This document shows, one piece after another, positions 1 through 10,819 of a DNA stretch of 64,000 nt. Source of the DNA: Rhizophlyctis rosea (lineage: Eukaryota > Chytridiomycota > Chytridiomycetes > Rhizophlyctidales > Rhizophlyctidaceae); the NCBI GenBank assembly GCA_027596075.1, contig JADGJC010000078.1:8345-72344 (forward strand), in the 5' to 3' direction. Position numbers and translations under genes: made by a program. The notes beneath the pieces were generated by a model. That model was not told the DNA's origin and did not search any database. It saw nothing but the letters and a program-made list of their open reading frames with translations. Position 1 is the stretch's first letter. Every line of letters starts with the position of its first letter.

Positions 1-38
1 CTTCCCACCACTTCTCACCCACACTCTCTTCCCCACAG

Positions 39-554
39 GCGGCCCCATAGCCCTCCTAAAACTCCAATGCACCCGCGTAGCGCACAACGTCTCCGACGAC
101 GCGACGCAAATCTTTGGCGGGCGCGGAATCACGCGAACGGGAATGGGGAGGGTTGTGGAGCAGTTCCAGAGGAGTTATAAGTTTGGTGCTATTTTGGGGG
201 GTAGTGAGGAAATTATGGCTGATCGTGAGTACTTTTTGTTTTGAGATTTGCTGGTTGGGGAGGCCGTTGTTTGGCATGGTGGAACGGAAGGGTGTTGATG
301 CTGCTCTGGATCTGGTGCGGGGCAGTGTGGGTTGCATGGAACCAGGTTAAGACATCTAATATCTTCTGTCCTTTTTCTCTATATGTTCTTACACTTCCTC
401 TGTGCTAGTCGGCATCCGTCAAGCTATGGTAAGTTTCAACGGTCCTCAACTTGTAATGCCACACCACATTCTGACGAGACGCTAACATGCACAAACCCCA
501 CCCTCTTTCCATCCCCACAAACAGAAAGCATTCCCCGAACACGCTAAGCTATAA
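39..554 (+). CDS. Acyl-CoA dehydrogenase family protein, C-terminal end (5' partial)
   Basis: Three exons are visible: 39-224, 409-428 (only 20 nt) and 525-554. Their phases close into one frame ending in TAA. The peptide contains QIFGGRGITRTGMG, then KFGAILGGSEEIMADL, and ends GIRQAMKAFPEHAKL. This matches the C-terminal helical domain of flavin-dependent acyl-CoA dehydrogenases, where QxFGGxG and the GGxEE(I/V) stretch contact FAD and the partner subunit. The N-terminal and middle domains lie to the left of the window, so substrate class and organelle cannot be read. The fungal long-chain ACAD/AidB-like group fits best. The family call is strong and the subfamily is not. Confidence 0.85.
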
Positions 555-1338
555 GCCACATAAGGACTATCACTTTCCCTTTACGTCTCTCACCTCACCA
601 CATGTTAATATACCATGCTACCTATTCGATCAGTCCGGACCTGCGTCTCACATCTCGTTACATATATTGAGAACTTATTGCGGGATGTATTGTTATTACG
701 TGAATCCAATACCAGTTTCCACTCTATTCTTCCTTTCCATAGAAAGGCTCCAGGCTTGTGACTGGCGTAGCGACATTAAAAACTGGGGAAGGGATAATAT
801 GACAAGCTCCACTCGGAACTCCTATTCACGAATACTTGATAGCGACCATAGAAATCCGGTCGGTCTACCACAGCCCTTCACAACAATTTAGGGAATCCCC
901 GGCCCACAAAAAGTGAATGCACGGACATCCCAGCAGGCACTAGGCCGACGCAATAGTTTCCACCGCCAAACTACATGCGCCCAATCGGGGTTACCAATGA
1001 TGGTCCTTCGTGGACCGACCTACAGAGGCCTCGCCGTGTTTTATGCGTCCGAAGGATGATTGTGGTGGTAAGGGACTTCAGGATTGTGGACTACCGAACC
1101 CCCCAAGGGGGATGGTAAATGGTAGTCAGGACGAATTCGGAAGTGGACACACCAATCCTTTCGCGGATGAACTTGATTGATCCTCTGGTCTTGTAAGCTA
1201 GCACGTACAATCTTCACGGAAAGCGTAACTTGACTTGGTAGGGTGTGCTTTGTGCTAGCATATGGAGGTCTTGGGGCCTTGCAGGTGTGGAGTCTTGGAG
1301 ACTTGAAGGTGTGGAGTCGTGCGGTCTTGTGTGCGGAC

Positions 1339-1485
1339 GATGCAAAACCAGTCGATCTGGTTTGCATCCAGTAAGCGCAACCCAAACTTGAGACCAGTCG
1401 TCTGGTCCCATCTTGTTTTGACCCCAAAGAGTCGGATGGTACACCCGGGGGTCGAGCCCGGTGAGGACCTAAAGTCCAGTGTACC
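1339..1485. repeat. Cluster of inverted repeats (hairpins)
   Basis: A 12-bp stem with one bulged A lies at 1339-1368, with arms GATGCAAAACCAG and CTGGTTTGCATC around TCGAT. A perfect 6-bp stem with a TCGT loop follows at 1392-1407 (GACCAG/CTGGTC). A third pair, GGTACAC (1438-1444) and GTGTACC (1479-1485), encloses GC-rich complementary blocks. Three hairpins in about 150 bp is unusual. Function is unknown: a structured RNA or an element end are both possible. Confidence 0.55.
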
Positions 1486-2786
1486 GTGGTGGTGAGTTGT
1501 TGCTTGGGATGGGGACCGGTCCGAAGCCTGTTGATGAAAGAAAACGTTAGAGTTTGACCTCTTCAAAAGGAATTAGAAGAAAGGAATACTTACACCACAG
1601 ACGCTAAAACGTCACCCTCAGCACGAGGCAAAAAAGAAAACCCCTCAAAGAAAAAAACCCTCGTGCTGACCTCCAATCCCTCGACTAGATCTAGTAATAC
1701 AGAATCGAACCTACACAACCCCTACACAAGGTATCCGGCACGCATATAGCACACCTTCACAGCCTTACCAAAATGGTTTATACCCCACAAAAAGAGGGCA
1801 CGCCTTTATGTGGACGCCTAGGTGGAGACCGCGGTTTAGGGTCTTCGCAGTACATCCCTGCGGTAGGGCCAATGATAGGCCCCGCCCCTCAAAAAGGGGG
1901 ACCGCATTCTGGCCACAGGGTTGCTCTTGGGTTTCTGTCGAGTCTTGGTCTTGGGTGATCCGATGAGTGTTGCTGGATCGCGTTCTGGTTGAGAGAGGTG
2001 GTGAGTACCAGGGGCGGAAATCTTGAAGAGGAGGATGAGAAAGCCTTACTTAAGAGAAGTACCCGGGGTGGTGAGAATCCCAACTTGTATCCTTCGGAAG
2101 TGACTGTTCTTAAATAGTGAAAAAATGAGAGTGAGTGGAAGTGGTAGAGAAGTGCGAAGGCTGGCGGTCTTGCTTACCAAGTCTAGGCCTAAAGCCCGCT
2201 ACGCGAACTCTTGTCGGCTTCCCAGCAGCTTGTTCGATGGAGTGAGGATTGGAATGCGTGTGTCGATATGCGCTGTCCGCCTGAATGAAGAGAAATTATG
2301 TCAGAATTATGTCAGCATGCGAAAACCAATGAGCCAGGACGTACCAATACAAACGTCACCAGCCAGTGGCCCCCGAAAGACGTTCTTGTGTATTGTGACG
2401 CGAATGGGTTCTTGGAGGATGCCACTAGGGCTGCCACGAGGGAGTCTAGGGAGGCAAAGTTACACCTGTGGGGAAGCGAGACAGCAAGAACCCGTGGTGC
2501 GCGCTGTTGGCCTTGGAAGTAGGGTCAGCTACTGTGAGAATGTCTTGAGAAAGCGAAAAGTCAAATACCTTGCTGGTCTCTCGCGAATATGGGGCTCCTG
2601 CCCACTGAAAGTCTTGTAGCCCGATGGCCGGTATGGTTGCCGCGACGGCGCTGTGGATGGAAGATATCTTGTTAGTATGTGGTGGAGCATTTCGAAGTGG
2701 GAAATGAGGATACCTTGCCGCGGTGGGGACATTTCCGAAATCCTCCCACCTTCCCCGCGCGAAGTCCCCAGCTTGAGAAACCCTGT

Positions 2787-2815
2787 GGATTGGATGGATG
2801 GATGGATGGATGGAT
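2787..2815. repeat. (GGAT)n microsatellite
   Basis: About six to seven tandem copies of the 4-bp unit GGAT are seen directly. It does not lie in a recognised gene. Confidence 0.9.
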
Positions 2816-4247
2816 AAAAAGACAAGTCAGTTCAAGCTCATGTCGGAAATGGGGACATGCAGAATGTCGGATACCCTCATTTCTCACCTGTAGCAACGAA
2901 AGTGCTTTGCTAGAGTTCGCGTTGTGGGCTCCTCCCCAGGACACCGGCATAATAGCCTGTGTGGTTGAGTGTGAGTGATAGTGTCGACGAAATGTGAAGG
3001 TGAATTGGGTCACGTACCTGCATGCCCAGATGAGAATGTGCGGAGAGGAGAAAGATGGTGAACAAGGAAGAGTGGACGGTGTGAGGTCTTTTGTAGACCT
3101 CTGCTGGTCGATCTGTTGCCAGCAACATCGGAGGGTTGCCTGGTGTCGCTGCGCCACGGGTATCGGTTGTGTAACGCGTGTCCGATTGTCAGACAGACCT
3201 GGCGCCACACAAGCCCCGAGACTATCCGCCCGGAGCCACCGCAAACTGCAAACCGCGCGACTGGTATTCTCGCAGTTGACCTCCATCATCAACACACATT
3301 TCTTCATTATTGACAGCGCCCGTGAGGACCGTAATGTCTGTTTTCTGGTCATTTGACATCAGGTACATACAACCCTTTATCTGATTGGTCCAGTTTGCTC
3401 TGCTCCTCGCATATGATAGCAATGCCGGCTTAATGAAAAGTTGGAAATTGCCCAAAATGGGATCCGGCTGTGTCATTATACAGTGCATATGTCTAGGAGG
3501 TACATCGCACTGGTATTACTAGCTGGCCCATATGGTACGGGTCCAGGTAGTCGGCATTAGTGGCTTGGATGCAAGGGCGTTACATAACGCTTTGAAGTCA
3601 CCAAAATCTCTGGTTCGACGGACGTGCGTGGGCGCTGAATGGATGGAGAGCAAGAACCTTATTAGAAGTCATTAAAGTCTTTTGGGTATTGGCGAACACA
3701 TAGCGTAACACCGGTGCTGCTTATTCTGAATGGGAACGAATCCCCATTGTTCAGAAGTACAAGTAACTCACACAAAGAAGGAAATTTGTCAGCTTCAGAA
3801 TCTCGGTTTTAGTCAATGTTTACTTTTTGAGTTTATCTGGCCCGTGACTGTATAATTAATATTGATGGCAAGCACGCAACTTCCCATTTTCTATATCATC
3901 TCGATGACTCATCTTTAAACACCGAGCATCAGGCATGCCATTCAATCAACTGTCGTTGATTACTAAATCTCAGCATGATCTCACATCTCCATGAATAGCG
4001 AGCAACGACGGAATACTTGGCATGACAGGTCAATCGACGGATGGTGGTCAAAGGTTTCTCCGATATTCCAATGTAGCTATTGATCATGGCTATAAGCTGT
4101 GGCGCTAGAACACACACTAACGGGAATGGTCCTACCACTCATTAAATCTATTCCATGCTCCATAATACACCAAGCACAAAGGGCTCCAGCTATCTGAAAT
4201 CTGACCTACTGAAGCCTTGCCTTAACTTGCTATCTGTATTGGAAATC

Positions 4248-5886
4248 CTAGCTAACTTCTACGGAAATAAAGAACGCACCGCAATCCTCATAGTGAGCCT
4301 GTTCCGACTCTTTGAATGTCTGTACATCCTGTGGTGTTAGAACGACAGGAAGAGTTTTCGGGGTTCGGTGTTGGGTATGGGGTGTCGGTGCGGATAGCAG
4401 GCTGGGAGTTTTCGAAACCGCAGCCAAAGCCGCAGACAAAGCAGGCTTCGACTCACACTCAACATCATCATCACTCATCCCAGCAAACACATCCTCCTCA
4501 TCACCCTCCATCCCACCACTCACACCCCCACCCCCATCCTCATCATCAATCCCCGCGAACACATCCTCCTCCCCCTCATCATCAACACTTAACCACCTCA
4601 AATTAACCGCATCAAACTTCATTTTCCCTTCCACATCCCCACCACCACCACCACCCAAATCCCCACCCCTAACAAGGCTCAAAACCCCCCTCCCCCTCCC
4701 ACCAACAACCTCAAACTCCTCCTCCCCCTCCACATCCCTCCACACCATCAACCCCTCCTCCCCACCCGGCGTCATAGGTCTCCTCAAATCCAAATTCACA
4801 ACTTCATCAACCGTTTCGTCTACTTCTGCCTCTGTTTGAATGTGCGGAGCGAGGACCGGGGCTTCGTCAAGGAAGGAGAGATCTAAGTCTGTGATGTCGT
4901 CGTCGGCCAAGTGGGTCGTAGGTTGGGGGGGTTCGATCCAGCGGGTCAGGTCGGTCGGGATGGGGATTTCGGATTCGTCTTGCCATTTTTGGAGGTTTGG
5001 TATGGAGGCGGTGAGAGGTGGGGAGCGGGAGGGTGGGAGGGTCAGAGGGGGGTGTGGTACTTCGTCTGGTTTGCTTCCGTCTGGTTTAAGAATTGGTCGG
5101 GATTCTGATATGACTTTGATATCTCCTAACGACTTTTGTTGTGTTTGCTCTGTTTGCCTCATCTCGTTTACTGCCTCGGCATCGATTTCCTCCCAATCTT
5201 CAATAACCAGATCATCATCCTGACGTACGTCCTCAATGGTAGCTTCAACTGAAGGGCGAATCCATCCCAACCTATCATCAACCCTTTCTCTATGATCCCG
5301 ACTCCGCAAATGTGCTTCGAACTTGTCCAGCGTTGTTTCTGTTCCCAGCTTGCAATCATCTATGTCAAAGAGCACGGGCAAGAGACAATCAGTCAGCGGT
5401 GGACATTATCCTCAAAATAAATATTAAAAACTCACACTTGCAATCAACGCAAAACATCACAAAAGGTCCATCACGGTCCCTTCTCAAAAGCTTGAACCTA
5501 TCATCCGGATAACGCTCAAGCAGATTCCAGCATAGCGCCTGCAAGTTTGCGGGGAAAGTCGCTACATTGCGGAGTGGAAGACCTTTGTCCGTCCATGCTG
5601 TGATTCCCTGTACATTCACTATTGGTTTAGATGTCGGTTTGCGATAGGTCAAGGGACGACTGGATGTCCGCAACGCCCGGTGCTTTTGTATGAGGGCGGC
5701 GAGGTGCGTGAGTTGCGAGACATGATGATTTAGTAGTTTCGCGTACGGGGACGCATTGGCGGCTGGGAGAGGGAAGAAGTTGATCAAACTGTCGGAAGTT
5801 GGAGGGAGGCGGCGGAGGGATTCGAGGTGGGACGTATGGGGTGAATGGTAGGCTGTGGGCCCTTGTGACGTGTGGTCGTATCTCAT
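4248..5886 (-). CDS. Hypothetical protein with a possible C2H2-like finger and acidic, low-complexity C-terminal half
   Basis: Two exons, 5886-5436 and 5359-4248, join in phase through a GTGAGT donor and give about 520 residues. The N-terminal part (to about residue 150) is ordinary globular-looking sequence ending FVMFCVDC. Just across the intron comes LDKFEAHLRSRDH, so Cys and His pairs span the junction as in a C2H2/matrin-like finger. The spacing is not canonical. The rest is rich in Asp, Glu, Pro, Ser and Gly, with repeated EEDVFAG motifs, and is probably disordered. I do not recognise the family. The gene is divergent from RCL1. Confidence 0.6.
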
Positions 5887-6444
5887 TTTCTTTCAGAACC
5901 GTTTACCTGCACCTGTTTGGAGTGCGAATCTTGAGAGTAGCAACCTGGAGGAGTTCTGTTGGCTCAAGAACCATGGTTGTTCATCGTCCTCAGCTTCCTC
6001 CCATCTCCTCCTCCTCGATCGATTTTTTCAGGGTCCTTCCCATTGAGACGCACAACCCGCGCGTCTGTTCCTGTCAAGTGTGGCTTAGCATTGCGCTGCT
6101 TACGTGAGATGGGTGACGCAGACGGCACAGTCATTCATGGCTGAAATTTTTGGAACTGAACCACCACCGAAAAGCAAAGTTGCTCCCCTTGAGAAAAGCC
6201 GGCTGGGCAGTTGTTTCGCTTCTCACTCGGTATAAAATGTTATAAACAACCAACTTCTATCTACTAATCGACACATACTAACCTGGGACCATACCACCTG
6301 AAACAACAACATAGTATCTATACCCCTAACTCAAGGCTTCTTATTTTGTTTACATCTGCATGGAAACCCGGTAGTCACCAAGTGTCAAACCCCAAGTCTC
6401 CCACCCGCAGCAAATAGTATCAGCCAAACATAACAAAAGCAAAT
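5887..6444. promoter_or_regulatory. Divergent intergenic region between the zinc-finger-like gene and RCL1
   Basis: This 558-bp gap separates two start codons pointing away from each other, so it must hold both promoters. A TATAAA-like string (tataaaatg, near 6231) lies about 200 bp before the RCL1 start. No other motif is clear enough to name. Confidence 0.4.
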
Positions 6445-7945
6445 ATGGCTGGCACCGCCATCCTCCGCTTCGAAGGGCACAACTACCTCCGTCAACGGCT
6501 GCTACTCGCCACCCTCAGCGGCAAGACCATCCGTATCGACAACATCCGTCCAGAAGACGAGGATAACCCCGGCCTAACAGGTAAATTCACACCCCCACCC
6601 AACAACACAAAACCCTCCACCCCACACACTCACACTCCCATCCCTCAGACTACGAAGCCTCCTTCCTCCGCCTCCTCGAAAAGGTAACAAACGGCTGCTC
6701 AGTAGAAATCTCCTACACCGGAACGTCCCTCGTCTACCGTCCCGGTGTCATCATTGGCGGCAAAATCCACCACGACTGTCCACCTTCGCGTGCTATTGCG
6801 TATTTTCTTGAACCGTTGATTGCTCTTGCGCCGTTTGCGAAGACGCCATTGAGCTTGACGTTGACGGGTGTGACGAATGATAATGTTGATGTTTCGGTGA
6901 GTTTGGGGTGGTGGGTGTGGGGTGGGTGGGGGGTGGATTTGAGGGAGTAATAGTGTGGACTTGTATGCTGATGGATGTTTTGAATTTGAATGAATAGGTT
7001 GACACCGTACGAACGGTACTATTACCCCAACTGAAGCGTTTTGGCATTGAAGACAATGTAGAACTAAAGGTAAGCAACACTCCACACTCCACACGCCTTC
7101 TGCGTCCGTCCCCTACGATGTAAACAAACCACCCGCCAAGTTTTGAATTTCTGCATCTAACCACCTCTTTTCCACACTCATTCCCACAGATCACAAAACG
7201 CGGCGCACCCCCACTAGGAGGCGGCGAAATCCACTTCCGCTGCCCCACAATCCGCACCCTAAAACCCTGCCAATTCACCACCGAAGGCCAAATCAAACGC
7301 ATCCGCGGAATAGCATACGCAACCCGCGTCTCGCCCTCCATGGCCAACCGCGTCGTCGATGCCGCTCGGTCGCTACTGACACGATACATTCCCGACGTGT
7401 ACATCTACACGGACGTATATAAGGGCGCAGAGAGTGGGAAGAGTCCGGGGTATGGGTTGACGTTGGTGGCGGAGACGAATGAGGGGGCGCTTTTGAGTGC
7501 TGAGTGTGCGTTTCAGCCGCGGGGGAAGAGTGCGGGTGGCGGGGTGGATAGGAGTGCTATGGAGGTTGATGGGGAGGAGGGTGGTGCGGGTGGTGGGGAG
7601 ACGGCAACGACAGGCCTATCCTCCATGCTAGTAAACGACTACACCTTCCCAACCCCCGAAGACCTCGGCGTGCGCACCGCGCGTCTCCTCCTCCAAGAAA
7701 TCAAAAAGGGCGGAACGGTCGATACGGTGTCTCAGTGGCTTAATGTGTTGTTTTTGGCGTTGGGGCCGGAAGATGTTGGGAAAGTGAGGATAGGGCAGTT
7801 GACGCCGTTTACGGTGCAGTATCTGAGGGATATTAAGGCTTTTTTGGGGGTTACGTTTAAGATTCGGGCGGAGGGGGAGACGAGGACGGTTGTGTTGACT
7901 TGTTTGGGGGTTGGGTATGGGAATGTTAGTATGAAGGTGCAGTGA
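6445..7945 (+). CDS. RCL1: RNA 3'-terminal phosphate cyclase-like protein RCL1 (18S rRNA processing)
   Basis: Four exons (6445-6580, 6649-6896, 6998-7069, 7190-7945) give 403 residues. The start MAGTAILRFEGHNYLRQRLLLATLSG and the stretches RPGVIIGG, HDCPPSRAIAYFLEPL, PLGGGEI and RIRGIAYATRVSP follow the RNA-cyclase fold as seen in Rcl1 rather than in the active RtcA enzyme. In eukaryotes Rcl1 binds the GTPase Bms1 in the nucleolar SSU processome and takes part in the pre-rRNA cleavage that releases the 18S precursor. An insert of about 30 Gly/Glu-rich residues (about 228-255) makes it longer than yeast Rcl1. Codon usage switches sharply from C-ending to G/T-ending within exons 2 and 4. Confidence 0.93.
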
Positions 7946-10819
7946 GGGGGTGGGGTGTGGAGGATGGGGAGGGGATGGGAGGGGAGAGGGATGGGAGGTC
8001 GGTGGGGAAATCCGCGTTCCTCCCCTACTTTTGTGTATACACTCTTGTATTATGTTCTATCATTGCATCACGACGACACCACGCACTCATACGACACCTG
8101 AAGTAACACCTTTTCTCTTTGTGGAGAAGGTCTTAATAGATGTACAGTACCGAAAAACGATCAGTTTCTGGTCTCAGGATCGTTCGTGGACATTCTGGCG
8201 CACTCTTATCAATACATATGGAGAAAAGACTTGGCGTATATGATTGGAACTTCAAAAGTTTGTCAGAGCTCCGGCATTCGCAAACCGACACGACATCACT
8301 GCTGGGACAGCGCGGTTGTCTGTCACGCGTGGTTCGCGACTGACTTACAGACAACTTGAGGATGCATCACCGAAGAAGATAGCTACCCAGGCAATTGGTC
8401 GTCGTGGTGTGAGATCAGTTTGTTCGAGTGGGAAAGAAGAACACTTGTAAAGTTCCTTACACAAAACTGACCCTTTCACAAAGTGCATTGCCAAACGCGC
8501 ACGTAAAGACATGACCTTCCAGCTCAACAAGCTCAGAAACAGATGCGTTCTCACAGCACAGTATCACAGATATAAAGTTCGCATAGTACACACAGAATAT
8601 TATTATAAAACCACATATATACATATTATTGTGTATCTATTCTATTGTCCACCAAAGTGGCCACCGACTGTCACGGTCGCTTTGGTCTGATATTCGCTTC
8701 ACAGGATGCTTTTCTTGTCGTTCCCAGGACCTTACCTTGGGACTTGCCGAGTCTTGTTCCCGGGGGTAGAGTGTTGATATCGCTGTTGAGGGCGTCTTGA
8801 CCTAACCTAAAAAAAAGGTTAGTGGGTTAGTAGTCTTGCCGGGAGGGGTAGAGTGTTGATGTTGTTGGTGATGGTGTCTTGACCTAACCTAAAAAAAGGT
8901 TAGTGGGTTAGTAGTCTTGCCGAGAGGGGTAGAGTGTTTGATGTTGTTGGTGGTGTCGGAGTCTTGTGCCTAGGGGTAGAGTGTTGATGTTGTTGGTGGT
9001 GGTGTCTTGACCTACCTAAGAGGTGGTTAGTTGGGTTAGTACTTGGTCTTGGTGCTGGTGTCGGTGTCGGTGTCGCGTCTTGGTGGTGAAGTTGTTGTTG
9101 AGGTCTTGGTGTTGTTATCGAATTCGGTGGCGTCTTGACCTACCTGAAAAGGCGGGTTAGTAAAGTTAGTACTTTACCTTGTGTATTGGACGAGTGGTCT
9201 TGGTTGTTGATGTTGAAGTCGAAGTGAAGGACGCGTCTCGGACTTGGCTTCGAACTCCATGGCGCGAAATGGAGCTTCGTGGTGACGTAGAATATGGTGG
9301 CGGTCTTCGACTTGGTATTGCAGTTGTTGGATTGTCGATATTGGTGGTGATGTTGATGGATGGCCTTTCGTTGTTGATGTTGCTGTTGATGTTGTGGACA
9401 TGTGGTCGCCGGAAACGATGGTGAAATGTGGAAGGGTAGAAGGAGAGAGGGACGAGTTTCCAAAGGGCTTCAGGTCAGTCACCATTCATGAATCATCAAA
9501 AAGCTGATCAAAGATGTGTCAGCCGTGTGATGCGCTGCGGATAGACTTGACATTACGTGGCGTATGGCTGGCATCCGCCACATGCAAAGCCTTGCGCCGC
9601 AACCTCCCAAGTGGCTTCATGATTAATCCAGTTTGGGCATATGCAATTCTTGCCGCATCTGAACCGCCTCCTTGTCTCAGGAAAGGCAAGAGTATTACCT
9701 AATCATATGATCCCTCCCTGCCTTGTGTCTCAACCTGGCCCTCAACAAGCATGCGAAGTGGCGCGGTGGCCGATCCGGCCGAAACGTTGACAGTGGTAGG
9801 GCCCAAGGGGGCGAGGCGCGAGGATGCACAAGCAACTGGGAATGACGAACTGTTTGATGGACAGAGTGTATGGTAGCAGATGGACGCACTGTGTTATTCT
9901 GGGGACACTCTTTCGTTTCGTCTTGCTGGTTGGAGGGAAATATCATAACAGACTGTTATTGTCAATTATTTGGGGCCCGTGGGAAAGGGAAGAGACCGCC
10001 ATTTGGCAGAACTCAACCATCACTCATAAACAAATAATATCCCCCGCTGCACTGACCCTAGGGAGGGAGGAAGCGAGCCGTGGGAAGAAAGGTGGGTGGC
10101 ACCTCTCTGGTCCATTTTGCGCGTCTGTTTATGCCGCCCATTGCTTGATGTTCCCTTTACTCACCCACAATTCACTCGCGTGCCGTTTCCTCACCCATAC
10201 ACAGGATCGTCAACGATAGTTTGACATCATAGTACTCGTTCAGAAAACCGGGACAAACGTGAGTTGCCCACTTACGCACTTTGTGAGAGCGTCGCATAAA
10301 CAAACGGCTCATCACCCAACATACAGCTCTTGTAAACACTTACTTGAACACTTTTCCACGTTCCCATCGATAAGAGCTTTCTTTTTCCCTCGCCGTGTAG
10401 TGGAAAAGTAGTGTGAGGGCTTTGTCGCGGATTGATCGATACATCACAAGGTCAGTATATTCTCTCCTCGCTATTGATCAAAGTGAAATTGTGTCAAGGA
10501 CGGCCATGGGACTTACCGAAGCTCTACGATCATTAGGGGAAAGGACTTGTAGACCGAACTTAGACCATTCGCTGGGAACGGTTAGATTGATAGGTATGGA
10601 TGAAATCATCGAACTGGGACGCCCACTTTACTCAAACGCTTCGTGAAGATATACTGGCCCAGAAACCGTTGGCGAAGAGCATCGCATAAGTTTTGGATCA
10701 CGCGTAAACTAGGTAAACGCGATGGCGTTTGAAGTAGTATTCTGTTATTTAGCTTCATTGATCATCCGATATTGACTGTTTGCCATGTGTCCCCGTCAAT
10801 AGCGATACACTCTCAGAAA
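7946..10819. other. Intergenic interval without a recognised gene
   Basis: Apart from the minisatellite at about 8730-9180, nothing here supports a gene. Frames at 9140-9485 on the minus strand are antisense readings of the GTT/GGT-rich repeat flank. Those at 9695-10646 lack family motifs or consistent splice partners. The last few hundred bases must contain the PSP1-protein promoter. A CAG directly before the AAAATGG start could be a 5'UTR acceptor. Confidence 0.5.
8730..9180. repeat. Degenerate minisatellite, about 81-82 bp unit, with an internal hairpin
   Basis: The marker GGTAGAG recurs at 8765, 8847 and 8928 (spacings 82 and 81), then again at 8975 after a shortened 47-bp unit. Each full unit carries GTCTTGACCTAACCT, an A-run, AGGTTAG, then TGGGTTAGTAGTCTTG. 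CTAACCT and AGGTTAG form a perfect 7-bp stem around the A-run. Later units decay into TTGGTG(TC)-rich sequence up to about 9180. The function is unknown. Confidence 0.85.

Larger units (their letters stand above)
555..4247. other. Gene-poor interval with hairpins and a microsatellite
   Basis: No reading frame here looks like a protein. The longest (164 codons from 2125) has no family-like motif and no splice-linked partner. The stretch holds a cluster of inverted repeats at 1339-1485, a GGAT microsatellite near 2787-2815, and otherwise unremarkable sequence. It may be decayed mobile-element DNA, but no protein remnant is recognisable. Confidence 0.5.

Noticed and set aside
2125..2619. 164-codon open frame on the plus strand
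   Set aside because: No recognisable domain, odd composition, no splice-linked partner; likely chance in a GC-moderate gap.
8820..8925. Telomere-like TTAG/GGGTTAG strings
   Set aside because: Only part of the minisatellite unit; no true TTAGGG tandem array.
8730..9180. Possible CRISPR array
   Set aside because: Repeats are contiguous and degenerate with no unique spacers, and the genome is eukaryotic.
9140..9485. His/Gln/Thr-rich frames on the minus strand
   Set aside because: They are antisense readings of GTT/GGT-rich repeat sequence next to the minisatellite.
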